Shown here: in pieces, positions 1-6,104 of the stretch | Layout: every line of letters begins with the position of its first letter | How positions within the stretch are numbered: position 1 is the stretch's first letter | Source of the DNA: Coriobacteriia bacterium | GTDB taxonomy: Bacteria > Actinomycetota > Coriobacteriia > WRKU01 > WQUG01 | Direction: 5' to 3' | DNA length: 7,815 bases | NCBI GenBank assembly: GCA_009785705.1 | Contig: WQVS01000074.1 | Span: 1 to 7,815 of the forward strand | Made by a program: the position numbers and the translations under genes | Notes under the pieces: model-generated | Told to the model about the DNA's origin: nothing | Database searches by the model: none | The model's input: the letters and a program-made list of their open reading frames with translations, nothing else

Positions 1-1778
1 AGGGACTTCCCGCTAAAGAAGTGCTTCCAGGTTTGCTGGAGAGCCTCATCACGGGACTTGATTGGCCTAAGCGTCAACGCTGGGGCAGTGGGGAAGAGAC
101 CTTCATTCGTCCTGTGCGCTGGATTCTTGCGATACTGGGCTCAGACACTGTCCCGCTTAGCTTTGGACAGTTGCAGTCTGGGAACTTTACCTATGGTCAC
201 CGCTTTCTTTCGACTCAGCAGATTCCTATAGCGGCAATGCGCGAATATAAAAACGTGCTGCGCGGCAATAAGGTTATTGTCGATCAAGATAAGCGCAGAC
301 AGATGATTCTGGACAGCATTGCAGAGTTGACTGCGCAACTGCCAGAGCAGTCACCTGGAGCAGAAAACAGGGCAATCATGCCTGCAAAAGTGCTTGATGA
401 GGTTGTAAATCTGGTGGAATATCCCAATGCCTTGCTCTGCTCTTTTGACGAAGAGTTCCTGCGCATACCTCGCGAGATTCTTGAATATGCCATGAATTCA
501 CACCAGCGCTACTTTGCTATTGAGTCGGGTTCAGCATCTGAAGGTTCAGATGCAGCGAATAGCAGTACTTTAACCAATCATTTCATTGTTATTTCTAATG
601 GGGATCCTCTGCAGGCTCAACAGATTGCAGCAGGACATGAAAGTGTTATTCGCGCACGTCTGGCTGATGCTGCTTTCTTCTATGATGAAGACTTAAAAGC
701 TGGTCTTGATAGCTGGAAGGAAAAGTTGAACACCTTATTGTTCCAGCAAAAATTGGGCACCTTGGCAGATAAGAGCCTGCGTGTTACGAAATTGACCAAG
801 TATCTCTGTGAAACGCTGGATGTTCCCGCAGAAGCAGCACAAACCGCGCTACGTGCCTCTGAGCTGGCAAAAGCAGACCTAACCAGTAACACTGTAGTCG
901 AGTTCACCGAACTACAAGGAGTAATTGGTGCCTATTATGCTAAGGCACAGGGTGAGAGCGACAGGGTCGCCCTAGCAATAGAACAGCACTACTGGCCTCG
1001 CTATTCGGGCGACAACTTGCCAGAGAGTGTCGAAGGGCAGCTTATTTCGCTAGCAGATAAAGTTGACACGATAGTCGGCATTATTGCAGCAGGCTTTGCT
1101 CCGAAGGGCACCAGTGACCCCTATGCCCTACGCAGAAATGCCATTGGGGCTTTGCGCATTATTATGGATAAGCTCCCTCTGGATAGTGATGCCCTGATTA
1201 GGGAATCTGTAAAGACTCTACCTGAAGAGCTCAGGCTTGCTGATGGTAAGGATTGCACGGAGGAGCTAATCCAAAAGGTGCAGACCTTCTTCGCCTCGCG
1301 CCTTGAGAGCATGCTGCGCGCCAACGATTACTCGACAGAGGTTGTTTCTGCTGTAATCGCAGCCGTTGCGCACAAGCCAGCTGACAGTGCCGCACGCTGT
1401 GAAGCCCTGCAGAATTTTCTCAATGAAAGTGATGCCTGGGAAAATCTGTCCACGGCTTACACCCGTGCAAAGAACTTGAGCAATTCAGAGGTTGGCATGA
1501 AGGTTGATGAGACTCTTTTTGGTCAACACGAGCAGGCATTTTACGATGCCTTGTTGACAGCAAAACCTCGCATTGAGGATTATTTGGAACAGCAGTCTTA
1601 CAGCGATTACTTGAATGAGCTTGCTAGCATGCGTAAGTCTTTGGATGACTTCTTTGACAATGTCATGATTATGGATGAGGATGAAGCCCTGCGCAACAAT
1701 AGGCTTGCCCTGCTCAACATCTTCATAGCGCAAGTTGAGCCCTTTGCTGACCTGCGCAGACTGTCAAAGCAGAAATAG
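1..1778 (+). CDS. glyS: Glycyl-tRNA synthetase beta subunit, 5'-truncated by the window edge
   Basis: This is the beta subunit of the alpha2beta2 glycyl-tRNA synthetase, which charges tRNA-Gly with glycine in the cytoplasm. The alpha subunit (glyQ) carries the catalytic core and beta supplies tRNA recognition. The reading frame is open from base 3 to the TAG at 1776-1778, about 591 codons. The E. coli protein has 689 residues, so roughly 100 N-terminal residues lie upstream, and the GTG at 21 is an internal codon rather than the start. Family landmarks are WPKRQRWG followed by FIRPVRW (bases about 63-122), a central stretch with HYWPRYSG and LADKVDTIVG (about 985-1080), GFAPKGTSDPYALRR (about 1092-1136), and a C-terminal DALR-type anticodon-binding domain with EALRNNRLALL near 1680-1715. 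The frame has no interruption. glyQ is expected just upstream but cannot be seen. The next gene starts 2 bases after the stop. Confidence 0.96.
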   Translation, partial: GLPAKEVLPGLLESLITGLDWPKRQRWGSGEETFIRPVRWILAILGSDTVPLSFGQLQSGNFTYGHRFLSTQQIPIAAMREYKNVLRGNKVIVDQDKRRQMILDSIAELTAQLPEQSPGAENRAIMPAKVLDEVVNLVEYPNALLCSFDEEFLRIPREILEYAMNSHQRYFAIESGSASEGSDAANSSTLTNHFIVISNGDPLQAQQIAAGHESVIRARLADAAFFYDEDLKAGLDSWKEKLNTLLFQQKLGTLADKSLRVTKLTKYLCETLDVPAEAAQTALRASELAKADLTSNTVVEFTELQGVIGAYYAKAQGESDRVALAIEQHYWPRYSGDNLPESVEGQLISLADKVDTIVGIIAAGFAPKGTSDPYALRRNAIGALRIIMDKLPLDSDALIRESVKTLPEELRLADGKDCTEELIQKVQTFFASRLESMLRANDYSTEVVSAVIAAVAHKPADSAARCEALQNFLNESDAWENLSTAYTRAKNLSNSEVGMKVDETLFGQHEQAFYDALLTAKPRIEDYLEQQSYSDYLNELASMRKSLDDFFDNVMIMDEDEALRNNRLALLNIFIAQVEPFADLRRLSKQK

Positions 1779-1780
1779 TA

Positions 1781-2635
1781 GTGAATATGAGCGAAGAGAA
1801 GCGACGATTAACCCTACATATTTTGAGTGACTCTGTTGGCGAGACTGCTGATACGGTTGCCCATATTATTGCAATCCAGTTCCCCCAATTTCACTGGGAT
1901 TATGTGTCAACAACCATGATTGACAGCGTAGAGTTACTGCGTGAGGCTGTGTATCCTCACAGAGGTAGTCCGGACTATGTGTTTGTTTATACCTTTACCA
2001 GTCCCGTTCTACGTGAGGAAATGATTAACCTCTGTCATCCAGAGGCAGAAGGAGGCCCTGCCTATTCCATTGATGTTTTGGGTGGCGGACTTGACCTTAT
2101 ATCTGACCACACAGGGGAGCCCCCAACAGGAATGGTGGGAATGCTCCATCGCGTTGATGGTAGGTACTTTAATCGTATCGCGGCCATGGAGTTTGCCGTA
2201 AGTCATGACGACGGGCAGCTGCCGGAAGGCTTGGCAGATGCAGATATCGTCTTGATAGGAGTATCACGCACCTCCAAGACTCCGCTGTCGATGTACTTGG
2301 CGCATCGTGGTCTGAAGACGGCAAATATTCCCATTACTTTGGAGACTGAGCCACCAAAGCAGCTTTTTGAGGTGGAATCCAGTAAAATATTTGGCCTCAT
2401 GACAGGCATGGAGACGCTGACAAAGGTAAGGCAGGAGCGCATGGCAGATATCGGAACTTATGTTCCTAGCTATGCTGACCCAAATTATGTGCAAAAAGAG
2501 TTCGACTATGCTCGCAAGCTGATGCGCCAGTTGGGGGCACTCATCATCAATACAGAGAACCGTGCAATAGAGAGCGTCGCACAAGAAATATTGGTGCACT
2601 TGAAGCCTACCATGCGAAACCCCCTAAATAGGTAA
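1781..2635 (+). CDS. Pyruvate,phosphate dikinase / PEP synthase regulatory protein (DUF299 family, YqfL/PpsR-like)
   Basis: This is a bifunctional ADP-dependent kinase and Pi-dependent pyrophosphorylase. The family switches pyruvate,phosphate dikinase (or PEP synthase) off and on by phosphorylating and dephosphorylating a threonine next to the catalytic histidine. The 284 residues are close to the family's usual length of about 270. The N-terminus has HILSDSVGETAD (13-24), then EFAVSHDDG (137-145), then the diagnostic P-loop GVSRTSKT (160-167) continuing into PLSMYLAHRGLK. These match the Gram-positive PPDK-regulator type as I remember Bacillus YqfL better than E. coli PpsR. The start could be GTG at 1781 or ATG at 1787. 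Neither has a clear Shine-Dalgarno sequence, and the glyS stop lies 2 bases before the GTG, so translation is probably coupled to glyS. The dikinase gene itself is not in this window; recA follows instead. Confidence 0.94.
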   Translation: MNMSEEKRRLTLHILSDSVGETADTVAHIIAIQFPQFHWDYVSTTMIDSVELLREAVYPHRGSPDYVFVYTFTSPVLREEMINLCHPEAEGGPAYSIDVLGGGLDLISDHTGEPPTGMVGMLHRVDGRYFNRIAAMEFAVSHDDGQLPEGLADADIVLIGVSRTSKTPLSMYLAHRGLKTANIPITLETEPPKQLFEVESSKIFGLMTGMETLTKVRQERMADIGTYVPSYADPNYVQKEFDYARKLMRQLGALIINTENRAIESVAQEILVHLKPTMRNPLNR

Positions 2636-2790
2636 GAACTTACTGGGGCTCCAATCTTCGCACTAATTTTCAAGTGGTGAAGTGCTCACACAGTTGGAAT
2701 ATGTTCCGCTTTCTCCATTTTAAAACCGGCACGAACTTTGAATCTCTAGAGAGCTCTTGGTACAGAGGATGTGTCGGAAAAGTTACAGCA

Positions 2791-2836
2791 AACGTTCGTT
2801 CTTGACAAATGAACGTTCGGTCAATTAAGCTATAAA
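2791..2836 (+). promoter_or_regulatory. Probable recA promoter with a possible SOS-type operator
   Basis: A perfect -35 hexamer TTGACA (2802-2807) sits between two copies of AACGTTCG (2791-2798 and 2812-2819), whose starts are 21 bases (two helical turns) apart. The second lies in the 8-bp palindrome GAACGTTC (2811-2818). GTTC (2798-2801) and GAAC (2811-2814) also form an inverted pair spaced by 9. The -10 assignment is ambiguous: TAAGCT (2826-2831) has 18-base spacing, while the better TATAAA (2831-2836) is 23 bases from TTGACA. The half-site GAAC/GTTC is that of Gram-positive LexA boxes, which normally read GAAC-N4-GTTC. That spacing is not present, so LexA control is inference. Confidence 0.5.
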
Positions 2837-2844
2837 TCAGCAAT

Positions 2845-2858
2845 TGACAGAATTGTCA
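2845..2858. repeat. Inverted repeat TGACA-N4-TGTCA in the recA leader
   Basis: Perfect 5-base arms TGACA (2845-2849) and TGTCA (2854-2858) surround GAAT. The left arm overlaps the second TTGACA hexamer. It lies just downstream of the likely recA -10 element and so could be an operator or a small leader hairpin. No function is shown. Confidence 0.4.
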
Positions 2859-2957
2859 CTAGAAAAGCCGTTCAAAAATATTGACATTGCTTTTCAATAA
2901 GAGCAGAGTAGTGAAGTAAGTTCTCAATATTAACAGGGGTCAGAAACAGGAGACATA

Positions 2958-3968
2958 ATGGATACCAGTAAAGAGCAAATGTTAGATCTTACGCGCGAGC
3001 AAATTGAGAAAAAGTACGGAAAAGGCTCCATCATGAAGTATGGAGAAGATTCCCAGCTAGCCGTTGAGGTTATCCCTACAGGCTCCCTAGCGATTGATGC
3101 CGCTTTGGGTGTGGGTGGAGTTCCGCGTGGTCGTGTGGTAGAGATTTTTGGACCTGAATCTAGTGGTAAAACCACTTTGGCTCTTTCGATTCTTGCAGAG
3201 GCTCAGGCTATGGGTGGTGTTGCAGCCTTTATTGATGCGGAGCATGCTCTTGACCCGACCTATGCCGCACGTCTTGGCGTTGACCTTGATGAAATCTTAG
3301 TTTCGCAACCTGATACAGGTGAGCAGGCACTTGAGATTTGCGACATGTTAGTACGTAGTGGCGCTATTGACATTGTAGTTGTGGACTCAGTAGCAGCTTT
3401 GACCCCTCGCGCAGAGATTGAAGGCGAGATGGGGGACGCAACTGTAGGTGCACAGGCTCGTCTCATGAGTCAGGCCCTACGTAAACTGACAGGTTCTTTG
3501 TCTAAGTCAAATACCACTTGCATATTCATTAATCAGATTCGTGAAAAGATTGGTGTCATGTACGGAAGCCCAGAAACCACAACAGGTGGACGTGCTTTGA
3601 AGTTTTTCTCAACAGTACGCATTGACATTCGTAGGGGAGAGGCCATCAAGCAGGGTGCAGAGATTTTGGGTAACCGCACTAAGGCAAAAATTGTAAAGAA
3701 CAAGGTTGCTCCTCCCTTTAGAGTGGCAGAATTTGACATCATGTATGGTGAAGGCATCAGTAAAGAATCTTCTATCTTGGACTTAGGCGTTGCACAGGGT
3801 ATCTTGAAACGCTCTGGAGCCTGGTACACCTATGGTGATGTAAGACTTGGACAGGGACGTGAGGCTGCGAAAGAGACTTTACGCACTAACCCTGAAATGA
3901 GTCTAGAAATTGAGACAGCCATACGTGAAAAGCTAGGAATGCAGAAAGCAGAAAAGGCTGCGGATTAG
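2958..3968 (+). CDS. recA: Recombinase RecA
   Basis: RecA forms ATP-dependent filaments on single-stranded DNA, performs homology search and strand exchange, and triggers LexA self-cleavage in the SOS response. The 336 residues are typical of a bacterial RecA. The N-terminal helix (about 1-30) is followed by the ATPase core: Walker A GPESSGKTT (65-73), the catalytic glutamate E95 in IDAEHALDP, and Walker B ending in D143 of VVVDS. The L1 DNA-binding loop lies around EGEMGDATVG (155-164), and L2 is NQIREKIGVMYGSPETTTGG (192-211), with the conserved glutamine Q193. The C-terminal domain ends in a short tail with no long acidic run. The ATG at 2958 has AGGAG 5 bases upstream. No intein or frameshift is present. 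The gene probably has its own promoter in the preceding gap, and a hairpin separates it from recX. Confidence 0.99.
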   Translation: MDTSKEQMLDLTREQIEKKYGKGSIMKYGEDSQLAVEVIPTGSLAIDAALGVGGVPRGRVVEIFGPESSGKTTLALSILAEAQAMGGVAAFIDAEHALDPTYAARLGVDLDEILVSQPDTGEQALEICDMLVRSGAIDIVVVDSVAALTPRAEIEGEMGDATVGAQARLMSQALRKLTGSLSKSNTTCIFINQIREKIGVMYGSPETTTGGRALKFFSTVRIDIRRGEAIKQGAEILGNRTKAKIVKNKVAPPFRVAEFDIMYGEGISKESSILDLGVAQGILKRSGAWYTYGDVRLGQGREAAKETLRTNPEMSLEIETAIREKLGMQKAEKAAD

Positions 3969-3988
3969 CTTCGGAAAACCGAGGAGCT
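3967..3988 (+). other. Small hairpin at the recA stop codon
   Basis: AGCT (3967-3970) and TCGG (3971-3974) pair with CCGA (3979-3982) and AGCT (3985-3988) around an AAAA loop, with two unpaired G residues on the 3' side. It begins within the recA stop codon. No T-run follows, so it is not an intrinsic terminator by itself; it could protect the 3' end of the message. Confidence 0.35.
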
Positions 3989-4002
3989 ATTCTGGGAGCT
4001 TA

Positions 4003-4043
4003 AAAACGAGTCATCCTGTGTTCGATGCAGGGTGACACGTTTT
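4003..4043 (+). terminator. Terminator-like hairpin between recA and recX
   Basis: The 5' arm AAAACG-A-GTCATCCTG (4003-4018) pairs with CAGGGTGAC-A-CGTTTT (4028-4043) around a 9-base loop. This gives 15 pairs, including one G-U, and a single A-A mismatch. The 3' arm ends in TTTT and the 5' arm begins with AAAA, so it could act on either strand. The T-run is short (the next bases are GATTCT), which suggests partial termination. Read-through would supply recX, as is known for the E. coli recA-recX pair. Confidence 0.7.
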
Positions 4044-4079
4044 GATTCTGAGACGTAAAATTCTGAAACTTAAAAAAGT

Positions 4080-4535
4080 ATGACATTCGATTCTTGCGAA
4101 GAAGCTGCCTACGAAGAGGCTAGGAAATGCGCACATCGCATTATAAAGGCACGAGATAAGACTTCTCATGACTTACTCAAGCGTCTTCAGGAGAAGGGTC
4201 ACAGTTTAACGCTGTCCAAGAAAGTTGTTGAGCGCTTTATCGAAGTGGGCTTAGTAGATGATGAGCGCTACACAGAACTTTATATTAGAAGTGCGCAATA
4301 TTCAAATAAAGGATGGAAGCGTATTGTGCAAGAATTGAAGCAGCGCGGAATAGAGACGGAGTATCTTGAATCACCCTTAGATGAAGAAGAAATTGAGCGT
4401 GCTATAACAGTAGCAGCGCGCTTGAACCTGGAAACTCACAAGGACAAAGAAAAGGCTTTGCGCAGACTCATCAACAAGGGCTTCAGCCTCGACATTGCAA
4501 AGCAGGCTATATCTGAACTTTCTTTGGGTGCGTAG
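4080..4535 (+). CDS. recX: Regulatory protein RecX
   Basis: RecX binds in the groove of the RecA filament and modulates its assembly and its ATPase, strand-exchange and LexA co-protease activities. The 151 residues form three predicted three-helix repeats: about 17-56 (KARDKTSHDLLKRLQEKG), about 57-97 (LVDDERYTELYIRS followed by GWKRIVQELKQRGI), and about 103-148 (ALRRLINKGFSLDIAKQAI). Position directly after recA supports the call. ATG 4080 is the only plausible start: an in-frame TAA lies at 4071-4073, and no later methionine occurs in the protein. No convincing Shine-Dalgarno sequence precedes it (the sequence is A-rich), so translation is likely weak. Expression probably depends on read-through of the preceding hairpin. 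Confidence 0.95.
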   Translation: MTFDSCEEAAYEEARKCAHRIIKARDKTSHDLLKRLQEKGHSLTLSKKVVERFIEVGLVDDERYTELYIRSAQYSNKGWKRIVQELKQRGIETEYLESPLDEEEIERAITVAARLNLETHKDKEKALRRLINKGFSLDIAKQAISELSLGA

Positions 4536-4545
4536 TTCTGATTTC

Positions 4546-4554
4546 TGTTATACT
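4546..4554 (+). promoter_or_regulatory. Extended -10 promoter of the tRNA-Ala gene
   Basis: TG (4546-4547), one spacer base and TATACT (4549-4554) make an extended -10 element ending 19 bases before the mature tRNA. The -35 side is weak (TTGGGT at 4524-4529, spacing 19, inside the recX end), which fits an extended -10 promoter. The tRNA can therefore be transcribed independently of recX. Confidence 0.6.
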
Positions 4555-4573
4555 TTTTCACTGTGTTTAACGT

Positions 4574-4649
4574 GGGGCCTTAGCTCAGCTGGGAGAGCGC
4601 ATGGCTGGCAGCCATGAGGTCACCGGTTCGATCCCGGTAGGCTCCACCA
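4574..4649 (+). tRNA. tRNA-Ala (anticodon GGC), 3' CCA encoded
   Basis: The full cloverleaf can be drawn. The acceptor is GGGGCCT (4574-4580) with AGGCTCC (4639-4645). It includes the G3-U70 wobble pair (4576 with 4643) that is the main identity element for alanyl-tRNA synthetase. The D arm is GCTC/GAGC with an 8-base loop. The anticodon stem is CATGG/CCATG with loop CTGGCAG, giving anticodon GGC (4607-4609), which reads GCC/GCU alanine codons. The variable loop is AGGTC, and the T arm is ACCGG-TTCGATC-CCGGT. The discriminator A (4646) is followed by a genomic CCA (4647-4649). The length is 76 bases. Confidence 0.98.
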
Positions 4650-4838
4650 AAACAGCTTCGGTCGAATCCTGTATATTGTTTCGCAGGTGGGTTTGACCCA
4701 TATTATAGATATGGAAGTGAAGTCGTGATAGACTTTTCCACGATTATTTGCTGTGTAAAATTGACAATAATACCAAAAAATTGAACCAGATTATTAGGTA
4801 TTTACTCAGCATGCATCAAACGAATAGGAAAATGGCTG
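4650..4838. other. Noncoding stretch between tRNA-Ala and the accessory gene
   Basis: No gene is supported in these 189 bases. They hold a T-arm-like remnant (4659-4673) and two small stem-loops: TGGGT/ACCCA (4688-4700, loop TTG) and AAGTC/GACTT (4720-4735, loop of 6, followed by TTTCC). Either could weakly terminate tRNA transcription. A TTGACA hexamer at 4761-4766 resembles a -35 element, but no good -10 lies 16-18 bases downstream. Base composition becomes AT-rich here. Confidence 0.5.
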
Positions 4839-6002
4839 ATGCTTCTCTCCATACCTGTTACGCTGACTAGTCCAGATATATCTGTTACATTAAGCAATAA
4901 TCCAGCATGGCTTGCCGCACTGTTCACCGCGATAGCACTCACAATCGCAGTTATTGCAAACAATATTGCAGATAAGCCCAATTTTCCAAACATCTACATC
5001 AAAGACATAATTTTTGACCCCAAGAAGACTGAAATTTATTATGGTGAAAATTTAGCAAATTTTTGCGTGAACGAAGCGTGTGAAGAGTGCAAACCAGAAA
5101 CTCCCTGTAAAGATGAAGAGTTGAAAATTTTCAACACTCCAAATGCCCAAAAAATTGTTGACACAGAGCTTTTTGATGAGATAATTCTGAAGACGCCTAG
5201 CGTGAACAAGCTTCAATTAATTAAAACGCGTGATGGCAAATCTAGCTTGTTCGCTTTTGTTAATTTGTGCGAGAAATATCCAAAAATGGATAATGTCTTG
5301 TTGATTCTCAATGCCTTTGAAATGGTTATAGCTTGCCCAAAAGTAACCCATATAGAAATTAAGGCTGCATATTCTGCTGCGGGCAAAAATGAAACATTTC
5401 CAGATGTAAAGGAATTGTCTTTATCTGGACAAACAAATCTTGACACTCAAGAAATGCGACTAAAATTTGCCTACGCATTTGACGGTTATCATGTGAATGA
5501 AAGCAAAAAAGAGGCAAATCCGCAAAAAGTTCGAGCATTGAAAGACACCGTTTTCTTTGGATCTCATCTTTTTGGATATTTACGCAAGCCCTGGCATGAA
5601 CTAACTGAAATTATTGGGAAGAGAAAGAGGCAGCCTGTTTCAAAAAAGCCTTCGTTGAATCTTCTGGAAATTTGCAAACAAATGCATCAGCTCGGGAGAT
5701 ATGAGCAAAAAAGTCTTTTGGCCGACCCTATACTTGCTGGACGCATTTTCAACTTTGTATCTACGGGATACATAATAAAGTGCACTACACTTAGAGGAGA
5801 TAGGTATTACTACACAGTTTATCTGGAAACGTCAAGATATTCAGACTCAAGGGATGAATTTGACTCTTATCTTACTGAGGCGATTGTTCAAAAGGGCATA
5901 TCTCTATTTCTGGGAAAAAGGATTCATGCCAGACTTAATCCCTGTGTTGGCAATTTAACCGAAGAATATTCCTTTTTGGGAAAGCGCAAGAATTTTAAGT
6001 AA
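4839..6002 (+). CDS. Hypothetical protein with one N-terminal membrane segment and a cysteine cluster
   Basis: I do not recognise this 387-residue protein. After a short polar N-terminus it has one clear hydrophobic segment (about 23-44, AWLAALFTAIALTIAVIANN), then a long soluble region. Residues 76-90 contain four cysteines spaced C-x4-C-x2-C-x5-C among acidic residues, possibly a metal site or disulphides. The middle (about 125-200) has alternating hydrophobic stretches. A basic patch GKRKRQPVSKK lies near 260-270, and the C-terminal third has a beta-rich look (GYIIKCTTLRGDRYYYTVYLE, split about 309-329). The ATG at 4839 has AGGAAA (4826-4831) 7 bases upstream. The frame is open back to a TGA at 4782-4784 but offers no ATG, GTG or TTG before 4839. 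Codons and composition are AT-rich compared with glyS-recX, which suggests transfer. It faces the next gene convergently. Confidence 0.8.
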   Translation: MLLSIPVTLTSPDISVTLSNNPAWLAALFTAIALTIAVIANNIADKPNFPNIYIKDIIFDPKKTEIYYGENLANFCVNEACEECKPETPCKDEELKIFNTPNAQKIVDTELFDEIILKTPSVNKLQLIKTRDGKSSLFAFVNLCEKYPKMDNVLLILNAFEMVIACPKVTHIEIKAAYSAAGKNETFPDVKELSLSGQTNLDTQEMRLKFAYAFDGYHVNESKKEANPQKVRALKDTVFFGSHLFGYLRKPWHELTEIIGKRKRQPVSKKPSLNLLEICKQMHQLGRYEQKSLLADPILAGRIFNFVSTGYIIKCTTLRGDRYYYTVYLETSRYSDSRDEFDSYLTEAIVQKGISLFLGKRIHARLNPCVGNLTEEYSFLGKRKNFK

Positions 6003-6012
6003 AAGTTGAAAA

Positions 6013-6045
6013 AATAGATTATTGGTCACCTAGCGTGAATCTATT
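6013..6045. repeat. Perfect 8-bp inverted repeat after the 387-residue gene
   Basis: AATAGATT (6013-6020) and AATCTATT (6038-6045) are perfect inverted arms around a 17-base loop, starting 11 bases after the stop codon. The stem is AT-rich and is not followed by a strong T-run, so it could be a weak terminator or transcript-end stem for either of the two convergent genes. Confidence 0.4.
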
Positions 6046-6074
6046 ATGCAATTACTGTGTTGGTGGTTTTGTTG

Positions 6075-6099
6075 TGACGCTTTAATTGCAAGTGCGTCA
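6075..6099. repeat. Perfect 6-bp inverted repeat between convergent genes
   Basis: TGACGC (6075-6080) and GCGTCA (6094-6099) flank a 13-base AT-rich loop, ending 6 bases before the stop codon of the minus-strand gene. Its position between converging genes fits a shared transcription end, but neither strand shows a T-run directly after it. Confidence 0.4.
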
Positions 6100-6104
6100 A
6101 GATG

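Larger units (their letters stand above)
2636..2957. other. 322-base intergenic region, recA leader and control region
   Basis: No gene is supported here. Its left end has GTAAG/CTTAC arms (2632-2643) overlapping the stop of the preceding gene and nested within CCCC/GGGG (2621-2648). No T-run follows, so a terminator is not clear. The overlapping palindromes TCTCTAGAGA (2743-2752) and AGAGCTCT (2750-2757) lie in the middle. The right half holds the likely recA promoter and three TTGACA hexamers at 2802, 2844 and 2881. The recA ribosome site AGGAG (2948-2952) is 5 bases before the ATG. Confidence 0.7.

Noticed and set aside
21..23. GTG at 21 as the glyS start
   Set aside because: The frame is open to the left edge and the visible protein lacks about 100 N-terminal residues of the family, so the real start is upstream.
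2264..2599. 111-codon open frame on the minus strand inside the PPDK regulator gene
   Set aside because: It lies wholly opposite a well-conserved gene and its translation has no recognisable domain; it is a shadow frame.
2621..2648. CCCC/GGGG with inner GTAAG/CTTAC as a terminator after the dikinase regulator
   Set aside because: The inner arms are separated by only two bases, the outer spacing is asymmetric, and no T-run follows.
4802..4993. 63-codon minus-strand frame with a hydrophobic stretch
   Set aside because: It overlaps the start of the 387-residue gene on the other strand; the hydrophobic look is the antisense of that gene's membrane segment.
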